Source: Candidatus Allocopromorpha excrementigallinarum (GTDB taxonomy: Bacteria; Bacillota; Clostridia; Peptostreptococcales; Anaerovoracaceae). Taken from it: a DNA stretch of 35,847 nucleotides. The DNA is taken from the NCBI GenBank assembly GCA_018714925.1, contig DVMP01000156.1:1-35847 (forward strand), written 5' to 3'. Of the stretch, positions 8,066 through 15,549 are shown piece by piece (positions within the stretch are counted from its first letter, which is position 1; each line of letters begins with the position of its first letter). A program made the position numbers and the translations under genes. The notes beneath the pieces were generated by a model. The model was given only the letters and a program-made list of their open reading frames with translations, had not been told where the DNA came from and did not search any database.

Positions 8066-8470
8066 CTATTCTTCAAAGAGCGAGGCTATGTTGTTGCGTT
8101 TGAATTCCTTTTTAAGCATGGACTGCATTCCGGCAAATGCTTTGTGCCAGCAGCATCCCTCATCGTTATGACTGCACCGGTATCCCGGCTTCATGCACTC
8201 TATTACGAGAAATGTGTTTTCAAAGGCGCTGATAACGTCGTACAGTGTAAGTTTGCTGCAGTCCGCTGCCAGCGAATAGCCTCCGTTTGCTCCCCTTTTT
8301 ATTTTTAATATCCCCTTTCCTTCAAGCTTTTTCAGTATTCTGTAGATAAACGGAGAAGGAATATTCTGCCTTTTGGCTATTTCCGCGGCAGGCAGAGGGC
8401 TTTCCTGATAAAGTTCGTACAATATGCCTACAGCATATTCCACTTCTTTTATTATAAGAATCCTTCTCAC
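8066..8470 (-). CDS. Rrf2-family transcriptional regulator with cysteine triplet
   Basis: About 134 residues. An N-terminal winged helix-turn-helix (E-V-E-Y-A-V-G-I-L-Y-E-L onward, with G-G-Y-S-L in the wing) is followed by a dimerisation helix, and cysteines at C-x6-C-x6-C-C spacing near residues 92-107 match the Fe-S-binding loop of IscR/RsrR-type members. The start is unclear. The track uses GTG at 8470, but that codon directly abuts the AGGAG ribosome site. The codon at normal distance (8 nt from AGGAGG) is ATT at 8461, where homologues would have ATG; this would give a 131-residue protein beginning L-I-I-K-E-V after the initiator. It has its own promoter at 8502-8530. Confidence 0.85.
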   Translation of the reverse strand: MRRILIIKEVEYAVGILYELYQESPLPAAEIAKRQNIPSPFIYRILKKLEGKGILKIKRGANGGYSLAADCSKLTLYDVISAFENTFLVIECMKPGYRCSHNDEGCCWHKAFAGMQSMLKKEFKRNNIASLFEE

Positions 8471-8501
8471 CTCCTCTGCTGAATTTGCCTTGGTTAAATT
8501 A

Positions 8502-8530
8502 AATATATCATAGTGTACTTATTTTGTCAA
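8502..8530 (-). promoter_or_regulatory. Promoter of the Rrf2 gene
   Basis: On the minus strand, TTGACA (8530-8525) and TATATT (8507-8502) with a 17-bp spacer, about 35 bp ahead of the ribosome site. The T/A-rich stretch just downstream is a plausible autoregulatory site but shows no clean palindrome. Confidence 0.7.
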
Positions 8531-8567
8531 GTATCCCTTCGCGGCAAATCTCAGGCGCGGCTTTATA

Positions 8568-8635
8568 ACAAAAAAAGGGAGAAGCAGCCTGTGCCGGCAT
8601 ATGACGTATTATATCCGTACAGGTTTTCTCCCTTT
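8568..8635 (-). terminator. Rho-independent terminator of the nitroreductase gene
   Basis: AAAGGGAGAA (8574-8583) pairs with TTCTCCCTTT (8626-8635), with an inner CCTGT/ACAGG helix. On the minus strand the hairpin is followed by a run of seven T. Part of the left arm is shared with the region at 28.8 kb (see findings), so this may be a terminator derived from a dispersed palindromic repeat. Confidence 0.8.
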
Positions 8636-8679
8636 GCATCCTTTATGTTACATCTGTTATGGCAAATTATCGAAGCGTA

Positions 8680-9201
8680 TCAGTCTATGTAAAATACACG
8701 ACCCTTTTTTCTGGCGGGAGGCGGCGGATAGTCTCCGTCCGCATATCCCAGAATACAGTGTCCTATACCCTCGTAATCTCCCTCAATCCCCAGGGATTCG
8801 AGAATTTCCTTTCCTTCCGGCAGCTGAAACTCCTCCTTTGCCCTGTGTATCCAGCAGCTTCCTATTCCCAGCTCGTGAGCAGCCAGCATCATGTTTCCTA
8901 TAACCAGGCTGCCGTCGTATATATACGTGCCTCTTGACCTGTCGGCGAGAACCGCCAGGACTACAGGCGCGCCGTAAAAAGGATCTCCGTCGGTTCCCAT
9001 AATCTGCGCGTTAAGCCTGGAAAGCCTGTCTCTCACCTCTTTGTTGGTGACGGCGATTATTATGGGGCACTGCATGCCTCTTCCGCTGGCAGCGTAGGTG
9101 CCGGCTCTTATTATTTTGTCTATGATTTCCTTTGGCACCATATCCGGTTTGTATTTTCTTATGCTTCTCCTGGTTTCTATTTTCTGAAGAAGGTCGCTCA
9201 T
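8680..9201 (-). CDS. Nitroreductase-family FMN oxidoreductase
   Basis: A 173-residue flavin oxidoreductase of the nitroreductase superfamily. It has the N-terminal R-R-S-I-R-K-Y phosphate-binding motif (residues 11-17), a central G-A-P-V-V-L-A-V segment, and the G-x-G-S-C-W-I-H region near 112-119. The C-terminal I-L-G-Y-A-D-G-D-Y-P-P motif is typical of small single-domain members acting as homodimers. The natural substrate is unknown; quinones or electron-poor aromatics are common for the family. A GGAAAGGAG ribosome site precedes the ATG. It lies 69 bp after leuB with only a weak 4-bp hairpin and T5 between (about 9223-9238), so it may be partly read through from the leu operon. Confidence 0.88.
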   Translation of the reverse strand: MSDLLQKIETRRSIRKYKPDMVPKEIIDKIIRAGTYAASGRGMQCPIIIAVTNKEVRDRLSRLNAQIMGTDGDPFYGAPVVLAVLADRSRGTYIYDGSLVIGNMMLAAHELGIGSCWIHRAKEEFQLPEGKEILESLGIEGDYEGIGHCILGYADGDYPPPPARKKGRVFYID

Positions 9202-9270
9202 TTTATCTTCTCCTTTCCTTTCAAAAACCCGCGTCGGGCAGGTGTCCCGGTCCGCGGCGGCAGATTTCTC

Positions 9271-10341
9271 CTATATGGCCCCGGCTATAAGCTCTCCGGT
9301 TCTTTCCGTTCCTATGGTTTCCTCTCCCGGCTTTGCTATATCAGGAGTTCTGTACCCCTCGGCCAGCACCTTCTTTACGGCGTTTTCCACAGCATCCGCC
9401 TCTTCTCCCAGGCCGAAGGTGTATCTGAGCATCATGGCCGCGGAAAGTATGGTGGCCATAGGGTTAGCCATGTCCTTTCCGGCAATGTCGGGAGCCGAGC
9501 CGTGTACAGGCTCATACATTCCGAAGTTCCCTTCAGCCAGGCTGGCCGAAGGCAGAAGTCCTATGGATCCCGTTATCATACTGGCCTCGTCGGAGAGAAT
9601 ATCTCCGAAAATATTTCCCGTAACTATTACATCAAACTGCTTGGGATTTTTCACCAGCTGCATGGCCGCGTTGTCTATATAAAGGTTGTTAAGCTCCACC
9701 TGAAGATAGTCCTCGCCCACCTGGGCCACCACCCTCCTCCAGAGACGGGAGCTTTCAAGGACATTGGCCTTGTCCACGCTCGTTACCTTTCCGCCTCTCT
9801 TAACCGCCATGTCAAAGGCCACTCTGGCGATTCTTCTGACCTCTCCTTCCGAGTACTGCTCCACATCGTAGGCCGCCGGACCCATATCCGTATCCTTGAA
9901 GCCTCTTTCACCGAAGTAGATGCCTCCCGTAAGCTCTCTTACCACGACTATATCAAGGCCCCCCTCCACGATCTCAGGCTTCAGAGGACAGGCGTCGGCG
10001 AGAACGTCAAAGAGAAGCGCCGGGCGAAGATTGGCGAAAAGCCCCAGCTCCTTTCTCAGACCCAGAAGAGCCATTTCCGGTCTTTCATTTCCCGGCAGGC
10101 TGTCCCATTTCCAGCCGCCTACAGCTCCCAGAAGAACGGCGTCGCTTTTTTTGCATATATCGACAGTCTCCTGAGGAAGACAGGCGCCTGTGGCGTCTAT
10201 GGCGCAGCCTCCGGCCAGGGCTTTGGTGTATTCAAATTTATGCCCGAACCTTTCTCCCACCTTATCCAGAACCTTCAGGGTCTCTCCCACCACCTCGGGT
10301 CCTATGCCGTCTCCCGGTATTACCGCCAGCTTATAATTCAT
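9271..10341 (-). CDS. leuB: 3-isopropylmalate dehydrogenase
   Basis: A 356-residue enzyme oxidising and decarboxylating 3-isopropylmalate to 2-oxoisocaproate with NAD, the third step of leucine synthesis. Family signatures are G-D-G-I-G-P-E-V (residues 10-17), [16 protein letters not shown] (catalytic Lys), the [10 protein letters not shown] metal/substrate Asp motif, and the NAD loop G-S-A-P-D-I-A-G. Length is normal. The start overlaps the leuD stop by 11 nt, with GGAAAGGAG inside leuD, so the two are translationally coupled. It is the last leu gene of the T-box-controlled unit. Confidence 0.96.
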   Translation of the reverse strand: MNYKLAVIPGDGIGPEVVGETLKVLDKVGERFGHKFEYTKALAGGCAIDATGACLPQETVDICKKSDAVLLGAVGGWKWDSLPGNERPEMALLGLRKELGLFANLRPALLFDVLADACPLKPEIVEGGLDIVVVRELTGGIYFGERGFKDTDMGPAAYDVEQYSEGEVRRIARVAFDMAVKRGGKVTSVDKANVLESSRLWRRVVAQVGEDYLQVELNNLYIDNAAMQLVKNPKQFDVIVTGNIFGDILSDEASMITGSIGLLPSASLAEGNFGMYEPVHGSAPDIAGKDMANPMATILSAAMMLRYTFGLGEEADAVENAVKKVLAEGYRTPDIAKPGEETIGTERTGELIAGAI

Positions 10342-10843
10342 GGTCCGCCTTCTCCTTTCCCTCAGAGGATATTTTGGCGAGAAGTCCGCCCTTTGCCATT
10401 ATCTCCTTGATAAAATCAGGGAACGGAAGAGCCTTATAGGTCTCTCCTCTCGTCTCGTTGGTTATGACTCCCGTATCGAAATCAACGGATACCTTGTCGC
10501 CTGCCTGTATTTTTTCGCTGGCTTCCGGACATTCCAGAATAGGAAGACCTATGTTTATGGAATTTCTGTAGAATATCCTGGCAAAGGTCTTAGCTATTAC
10601 ACAGTCTATTCCCGAAGCCTTTATGGCGATGGGAGCGTGCTCTCTTGAGGAGCCGCATCCGAAATTCTCGCCTCCTACCATTATATCTCCCTTTTTTACC
10701 TTATTTACAAAATCAGCGTCTATGTCGACCATACAGTGGCTGGCAAGCTCCTGATGATCGGAAGTGTTGAGATATCTGGCAGGGATTATTACATCTGTAT
10801 CCACATTATCTCCGTACTTGTGTACTGTTCCTTGCGCTTTCAT
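10331..10843 (-). CDS. leuD: 3-isopropylmalate dehydratase small subunit
   Basis: 170 residues, the short archaeal/clostridial form of LeuD, the swivel domain that completes the isopropylmalate isomerase active site with LeuC. It shows the [13 protein letters not shown] start and the G-C-G-S-S-R-E-H-A loop that positions substrate. AAGGAGG precedes the ATG. It lies 15 bp after leuC and overlaps leuB, matching the leuC-leuD-leuB order. Confidence 0.95.
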   Translation of the reverse strand: MKAQGTVHKYGDNVDTDVIIPARYLNTSDHQELASHCMVDIDADFVNKVKKGDIMVGGENFGCGSSREHAPIAIKASGIDCVIAKTFARIFYRNSINIGLPILECPEASEKIQAGDKVSVDFDTGVITNETRGETYKALPFPDFIKEIMAKGGLLAKISSEGKEKADHEL

Positions 10844-10858
10844 ATTTCCTCCTTCTCT

Positions 10859-12118
10859 TTAAAGCTCGTCCGGACCGCTTATCCTGCCTGTAACCGCTGA
10901 GGCCGCAGCAACTGCCGGACTTGCCAGGTAAACCTCGGACTTAACGTGTCCCATTCTCCCCACAAAGTTTCTGTTGGTGGTAGCTACGCACCTCTCACCT
11001 TCGGCGAGTATTCCCATATGTCCTCCCAGACATGGGCCGCAGGTAGGTGTGGAAACCACGCAGCCCGCGTCTATAAAGGTGTCTATATAGCCTTCCCTTA
11101 TGGAATCCTTGTATATCTGCTGGGTAGCGGGGATTATTATGGCTCTCACGTCAGGATGAACTCTTCTTCCCTTGAGAATCTTCGCGGCGAGGGCCATATC
11201 CTCAAGTCTTCCGTTGGTGCACGAGCCTATAACAACCTGATGAACAGGCACGTCTCCCACCTGATCTATGGTTCTGGTGTTTTCAGGAAGATGCGGGAAG
11301 GATACCGTAGGCTTCAGGTTCGAAAGCTCTATGGTATAGCTTTCCGCGTATTCCGCGTCCTCATCAGGCGCGTATACCTTCCACTCTCCCTTTACTCTTC
11401 CCTTCATATAGCTTTCCGTTATTTCATCAACCATGAAGATGCCGTTCTTTGCTCCCGCCTCTATGGCCATGTTGGCTATGCACAGACGGTCGTCCATGGA
11501 AAGGCTTTTAAGACCCTCTCCCATAAATTCCAGAGATCTGTAAAGAGCTCCGTCCACTCCGATCATACCTATAATATGAAGGATTACGTCCTTTCCCGTA
11601 ACGTTTTCCTTAAGGGCTCCCGTAAGGTTTATCCTTATGGCCTCAGGCACCTTAAACCATGCCTGACCTGTAGCCATGCCCGCCGCCATGTCGGTGCTCC
11701 CCACTCCTGTGGAAAACGCCCCCAGCGCGCCGTAGGTACATGTGTGAGAATCGGCTCCTATGATACAGTCTCCCGCCTTGACGAGCCCCTGCTCCGGAAG
11801 AAGAGCGTGCTCCACTCCCATTCGTCCCACGTCGAAAAAGTTTTCCACGTCAAATTTTCTGGCAAAGGTCCTGCACCTGAGACACTGCTCCGCCGCCTTT
11901 ATGTCCTTATTTGGCGTAAAGTGATCCATTACAAGAGATATTTTTTCTCTGTCAAATACAGAGTCAAAGCCCGCCTTTTCAAACTCGTTTACAGCCACAG
12001 GCGTGGTTATATCGTTTCCCAGCACCATGTCCAGCCTGGCCATTATAAGCTGTCCGGCCTCTACACTCTCAAGGCCGGCGTGGGCCGCCAGTATCTTCTG
12101 GGTCATAGTCATTCCCAT
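10859..12118 (-). CDS. leuC: 3-isopropylmalate dehydratase large subunit (4Fe-4S)
   Basis: 419 residues, the shorter LeuC class found in archaea and Clostridia. It isomerises 2-isopropylmalate to 3-isopropylmalate using a 4Fe-4S cluster. Cluster cysteines are visible in G-S-C-T-N-G and T-C-G-P-C-L-G-G, and [10 protein letters not shown] lies near residue 121. The start is the first of three closely spaced in-frame ATGs because AAGGAGG lies 8 nt before it. It follows leuA by 21 bp. As an oxygen-labile Fe-S enzyme it is a plausible target of the nearby Rrf2 regulator. Confidence 0.95.
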   Translation of the reverse strand: MGMTMTQKILAAHAGLESVEAGQLIMARLDMVLGNDITTPVAVNEFEKAGFDSVFDREKISLVMDHFTPNKDIKAAEQCLRCRTFARKFDVENFFDVGRMGVEHALLPEQGLVKAGDCIIGADSHTCTYGALGAFSTGVGSTDMAAGMATGQAWFKVPEAIRINLTGALKENVTGKDVILHIIGMIGVDGALYRSLEFMGEGLKSLSMDDRLCIANMAIEAGAKNGIFMVDEITESYMKGRVKGEWKVYAPDEDAEYAESYTIELSNLKPTVSFPHLPENTRTIDQVGDVPVHQVVIGSCTNGRLEDMALAAKILKGRRVHPDVRAIIIPATQQIYKDSIREGYIDTFIDAGCVVSTPTCGPCLGGHMGILAEGERCVATTNRNFVGRMGHVKSEVYLASPAVAAASAVTGRISGPDEL

Positions 12119-12139
12119 AATAATTTCCTCCTTATTGAT

Positions 12140-13840
12140 TTATTCCACAAAATGATCCTTTCTGTTCTGTCTGTTGAGAGCGCTCACCAGAGCGTTTACG
12201 GAAGCGAGAATTATATCCTCATGGGTTCCCACTCCCCAGAATGTATCGCCGTCGCTGTCCTCTATACATACGTAGGCCGCCGCCTTTGAGGTGGATTCAG
12301 CGGACAGGGCGTGCTCCGAATAGGTGACAAACTTGTAGTCAAAGGTGTACGGAGACATTTTAAGCGCGTTGCTTATGGCGTCCAGTCTTCCATTGCCCAC
12401 AGCCTCAAACTGGAATTCGTCTCCCGCTATACGCACCTCTATTCTGGCTATCATACCGTCGTTTGACTTGTAGTCGGAGGCCTTTCTGAAAACAGCGTCC
12501 GTAATATCTATAGGATCAAATACGTTAACGTATTCTCTCGCGAAGGCCTGATACACCTCTACAGGGGAAAGCTCCTTATGCTCCCTGTCGGAAATATCCT
12601 TTACCATGTATCCTATTTCCTCCCTCATCTGAGGAGGTATCACATAGCCGAAATTCTGCTCCAGTATGTAGGCCACTCCGCCCTTTCCCGACTGACTGTT
12701 TATCCTTATGACGTCAGCCTCATACTCCCGTCCCACATCCTTGGGATCTATGAGCAGATAAGGAACCGACCATGTCTTGAGGTTTTTGTCCTTATGCCAC
12801 TTCATTCCCTTTGAAATAGCGTCCTGATGAGATCCGGAGAAGGCGGCGAACACCAGGCGGCCGCCGTAAGGCTGTCTCGGATGCACCTTCATGTCCGTGT
12901 ATTTTTCGTAGGTTTCCACCACCTCAGGCATGTTGGAGAAATCAAGCCCCGGATCGACTCCGTGGGCGAAAAGGTTCATGGCCAGAGTCACAATGTCCAC
13001 GTTTCCCGTTCTCTCACCGTTGCCGAAGAGCGTTCCCTCGATTCTGTCGCCTCCGGCCAGAAGTCCCAGCTCAGCGTCGGCTACAGCCGTTCCCCTGTCG
13101 TTGTGAGGATGGAGTGAAACAATGACGCTGTCTCTTCTGTGGAGGTTTTCACACATGTATTCCACCTGGGAGGCGTAAACATGAGGCATGGACATTTCCA
13201 CCGTGGCCGGAAGATTGATTATGGCCCTGTGCTCAGGCGTAGGCTCCCATATGTCTATTACAGCATTACATATTTCAACGGCAAAATCAAGCTCTGTTCC
13301 GGTAAAGCTCTCAGGAGAATATTCAAATGAAAAATCCGTTCCAGGGTATTTTTCCGCGTATTCCTTAAGCATGGAGGCCCCGTCTGTGGCGATCTTTATT
13401 ATTTCCGGCCTCTCCTTCTTGAAAACCTGCTCCCTCTGTGCCAGAGACGTTGAGTTATAGAGATGTATAACAGCCTTCTTTACTCCTGCCAGAGAATCAA
13501 AGGTCTTCTTTATTATATGCTTTCTCGACTGAGTGAGCACCTGTATGGTAACGTCGTCGGGAATCAGATTTTCATCTACCAGCTTTCTGAGAAATCTGTA
13601 CTCCGTCTCCGAGGCCGCCGGGAAGCCTACCTCTATTTCCTTAAAGCCCAGCTTAACCAGGTATTTAAAGAATTCCACCTTTTCCTCAAGGCTCATGGGA
13701 ACTATGAGCGCCTGATTGCCGTCCCTCAGATCAACGCTGCACCATATGGGAGCTTTTTCGATATGATCCTTCTCCACCCACTTGTTGTGAGGCGTCTCTG
13801 GAGGGAAATACCCTATTTTGTACTTTTCCACGTTTTTCAT
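12140..13840 (-). CDS. leuA: 2-isopropylmalate synthase (LeuA2 class)
   Basis: 566 residues from the ATG at 13840. The track start at 13894 lies close behind the T-box terminator, and M-K-N-V-E-K-Y with an AAGAAGAG ribosome site upstream is the likely start. It condenses acetyl-CoA with 2-oxoisovalerate, the first committed step of leucine synthesis. The TIM-barrel domain shows D-L-R-D-G-N-Q-A (residues about 35-42), the metal-binding S-L-H-P-H-N-D-R-G and the G-N-G-E-R-T-G-N motif. The C-terminal part is the LeuA dimer/allosteric domain, probably the site of leucine feedback. The length and N-terminal extension fit the long LeuA2 form. Transcription is controlled by the upstream T-box. Confidence 0.95.
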   Translation of the reverse strand: MKNVEKYKIGYFPPETPHNKWVEKDHIEKAPIWCSVDLRDGNQALIVPMSLEEKVEFFKYLVKLGFKEIEVGFPAASETEYRFLRKLVDENLIPDDVTIQVLTQSRKHIIKKTFDSLAGVKKAVIHLYNSTSLAQREQVFKKERPEIIKIATDGASMLKEYAEKYPGTDFSFEYSPESFTGTELDFAVEICNAVIDIWEPTPEHRAIINLPATVEMSMPHVYASQVEYMCENLHRRDSVIVSLHPHNDRGTAVADAELGLLAGGDRIEGTLFGNGERTGNVDIVTLAMNLFAHGVDPGLDFSNMPEVVETYEKYTDMKVHPRQPYGGRLVFAAFSGSHQDAISKGMKWHKDKNLKTWSVPYLLIDPKDVGREYEADVIRINSQSGKGGVAYILEQNFGYVIPPQMREEIGYMVKDISDREHKELSPVEVYQAFAREYVNVFDPIDITDAVFRKASDYKSNDGMIARIEVRIAGDEFQFEAVGNGRLDAISNALKMSPYTFDYKFVTYSEHALSAESTSKAAAYVCIEDSDGDTFWGVGTHEDIILASVNALVSALNRQNRKDHFVE

Positions 13841-13879
13841 AATCTCTTCTTCCTTTCTTTCTTTTGGCCCATTATGCGT

Positions 13880-14115
13880 AAAAAAAGCCTCCATCTCAAA
13901 CTAAGAGACGAAGGCGTAAGCTTCCGCGGTACCACTCTTATTGGCGTGCTGTTTCGGCTTTTCACCGTTTCGGCCCTTTCGGGATCCGAAAGATCACACG
14001 CCCACTCAAATGTTTCTGCTCCCGGCTGAGACACCCGGCTCCGTATACGGTCTCACACCAGACGACCGCTCTCTGAGATACTTCTGCCGAATTTATTTCC
14101 GTTCATCGCAGCTGT
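13880..14115 (-). promoter_or_regulatory. Leucine-specific T-box leader of the leu operon
   Basis: On the minus strand the leader contains the Stem I elements AGTA, CAGAGAG and GGTG, then the T-box AAGAGTGGTACCGCGG (13939-13924), then an 11-bp terminator stem (13915-13905 with 13897-13887) followed by seven T (13886-13880). CGGC/GCCG flank an internal loop with AGTA on one side and TGTCTCA on the other, placing CTC (Leu) as the specifier codon followed by A, the usual arrangement. Uncharged leucyl-tRNA would pair with the specifier and the T-box, favour the antiterminator and allow transcription of leuACDB. Confidence 0.9.
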
Positions 14116-14133
14116 ATTTTTTTGTATGGTACT

Positions 14134-14162
14134 AATATATAGCATGGCTTTCCATTTGTCAA
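14134..14162 (-). promoter_or_regulatory. Promoter of the T-box/leuACDB unit
   Basis: On the minus strand, a consensus TTGACA (14162-14157) and TATATT (14139-14134) separated by 17 bp, placing the start point a few bases before the T-box leader. The inverted repeat at 14192-14217 lies 30 bp upstream of the -35. Confidence 0.8.
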
Positions 14163-14191
14163 TGAAAATCCGTCAGATTTTACCTTCAGTA

Positions 14192-14217
14192 AACAACACA
14201 ATACACATTGTGTTGTT
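14192..14217. promoter_or_regulatory. Perfect inverted repeat (operator candidate) between leuA and the Rrf2 gene
   Basis: AACAACACAAT, 4 bp (ACAC), then ATTGTGTTGTT: 11-bp arms with no mismatch. It lies between the divergent leuA promoter and the Rrf2 gene, and is followed by AAAG rather than a T-run, so it is more likely a protein-binding site than a terminator. The neighbouring Rrf2 protein is the natural candidate ligand (inference). Confidence 0.6.
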
Positions 14218-14293
14218 AAAGAAGAAAAGTCAACCTTACAGGTTAAGTATAGAATCAAGAGAAGAAAAAGGAAAAGAAGAAAAGAGGAAAGGA

Positions 14294-14911
14294 ATGCAGT
14301 TTAACATAACCACAGGATACGCGGTAAGACTGCTCATATGTCTGGGAGAGGAAGGTGAAATAATGCCGGGAGGGCAGATAGCCCAAAGAGCGGGGATACC
14401 GCCCAAATATCTCATAAAGATAAACTCCAGGCTGAAAAAAGCGGGACTCATAGAATCGGTAGCGGGAAAGAAGGGAGGCTACTACCTGTGCAGAAGGCTT
14501 GAGGACATAACCTTTCTTGAAGTAATAGATATAATGGAGCCGGAGGGAAGAATCAGCCGGTGCCTGGAGGAAGAGGGGATCTGCAGTATGAAGGCGGAAA
14601 AGAAATGCGCCATAAGAAAGTACTACAGAGATATGTATGAGGACATGAAGGAAAAGTGGCTCAAATGCAGCCTGGAAGAGATAAGGACATGGAGGGAGGA
14701 AGGACGGGAAAGGACAGAATGGAAGAGAAAAGAAGAGAAAAACAAAGGGGTAATATATATAAAAGGCGAAAGGCCGCTGCTGCTTGGCCTTGCGGCGGCA
14801 GCGGCGGCTGCGGGCCCGAAGGCGAGAAGGTGTTGGAGGCTTCAGGAAGTACTGTGGAAATGGGTCAGGTTATATTTACTGCAGAAACAAAAGAGTTTCG
14901 CGATCAGGTAG
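14294..14911 (+). CDS. Rrf2-family regulator with unusual C-terminal run-on
   Basis: The start is the ATG at 14294 (M-Q-F-N-I-T-T-G-Y-A-V-R), after a GAGGAAAGGA ribosome site; the longer track start adds only unrelated sequence. Residues 1-130 are a normal Rrf2 protein: winged helix-turn-helix, K-G-G-Y-Y-L wing, and cysteines at C-x6-C-x7-C as in Fe-S-sensing members. No stop follows. The frame runs on through a lysine-rich stretch and then L-L-L-G-L-A-A-A-A-A-A-A, which looks like the signal peptide of the next gene, ending at 14911 (205 residues). The last 60 or so residues are therefore probably not native. Divergent from leuA, convergent with ilvD. Confidence 0.75.
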   Translation: MQFNITTGYAVRLLICLGEEGEIMPGGQIAQRAGIPPKYLIKINSRLKKAGLIESVAGKKGGYYLCRRLEDITFLEVIDIMEPEGRISRCLEEEGICSMKAEKKCAIRKYYRDMYEDMKEKWLKCSLEEIRTWREEGRERTEWKRKEEKNKGVIYIKGERPLLLGLAAAAAAAGPKARRCWRLQEVLWKWVRLYLLQKQKSFAIR

Positions 14912-15549
14912 CTCCCGAAGAGCCCATGGGATACTGCAATATATACCAGCCACAGGAGGGGTATCGCTACTATGTTATAGCCGGAACAGCTGAAAACACC
15001 GCGGATTTCGATATATCCTCCTCAGCCTTCATCGTGGAAGGAAAAACCCATAACAGCAGGGAAGAAGGAAGGCTTCTTTTTCTGGATGAATATGAAAGCG
15101 ATTTTGTAAACAGCCTGGAATCGGGGCAGACTCAGCCCTGTCTTATTTTCATGCCGGTAAAGGACGGAGATACCCCCGAAAGGCTGAGCGTTTTCTACAA
15201 CAAGGACTATTCACAGGAGGAGGGAACCTCCTTCGACTGCCAGGTGGATATTACCGTTTACATAAATGATTTCGGGGAGAAATCGGCAATGACAGGGCAA
15301 AGCGCATATTATGAAAACGGTAATAGCCGGCTGACGGGCTGTCAAAGCAGGAGAATCGCCGCGGCCGCCGTCAGAATCCCGGATATCCAAATAAAAAGGA
15401 ACTGCCGAAACAGTTCCTTAGCTTATCTGTTCAGGTTATCCCTTGTTACGGGATCTGAAGAGTCTTTCTTCCCTATTCCATTATGGCGCCCTTGGCGGCT
15501 GAGGATACGTTTCGCATGTATCTGGCCAGCCAGCCGGAGGTCACGTTAG
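14759..15549 (+). pseudogene. Damaged lipoprotein gene, paralogue of 23871-24380
   Basis: The frame of the 14656-15549 ORF encodes, from about 14815 to 15265, a domain clearly paralogous to the intact lipoprotein at 23871-24380 (shared E-G-Y-R-Y-Y-V-I, P-E-R-L-S-V-F-Y-N and S-F-D-C-Q-V-D-I-T). Its signal peptide is in a different frame: an AAAGGGG ribosome site is followed 8 nt later by ATA at 14759, where ATG is expected, then K-G-E-R-P-L-L-L and an Ala run. One added base within the GCG-rich tract near 14800-14812 would join this to a lipobox A-A-G-C and G-P-E-G-E. The 3' end runs about 90 codons past the paralogue's end, through the ilvD terminator and into ilvD antisense. Start, frame and stop all appear lost, so the gene is probably dead. 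Confidence 0.62.
15389..15419 (-). terminator. Rho-independent terminator of the ilv operon
   Basis: On the minus strand, AAGGAACTG (15419-15411), a 6-nt loop, CAGTTCCTT (15404-15396), then TTTATTT. A perfect 9-bp stem about 55 bp after the ilvD stop. Confidence 0.88.

Noticed and set aside
9502-10410. 302-aa plus-strand ORF
   Set aside because: Complement of leuB; no start signal or family similarity.
10946-12289. 447-aa plus-strand ORF
   Set aside because: Antisense shadow of leuC and the end of leuA; no ribosome site and low-complexity H/S/R/Y-rich protein typical of a complement frame.
14294-15549. Rrf2-membrane-extracellular domain fusion as a genuine one-piece sensor
   Set aside because: The domains are in different frames and the join falls on a lost start codon and a disrupted lipobox, which is better explained by decay; kept only as a low-probability alternative.
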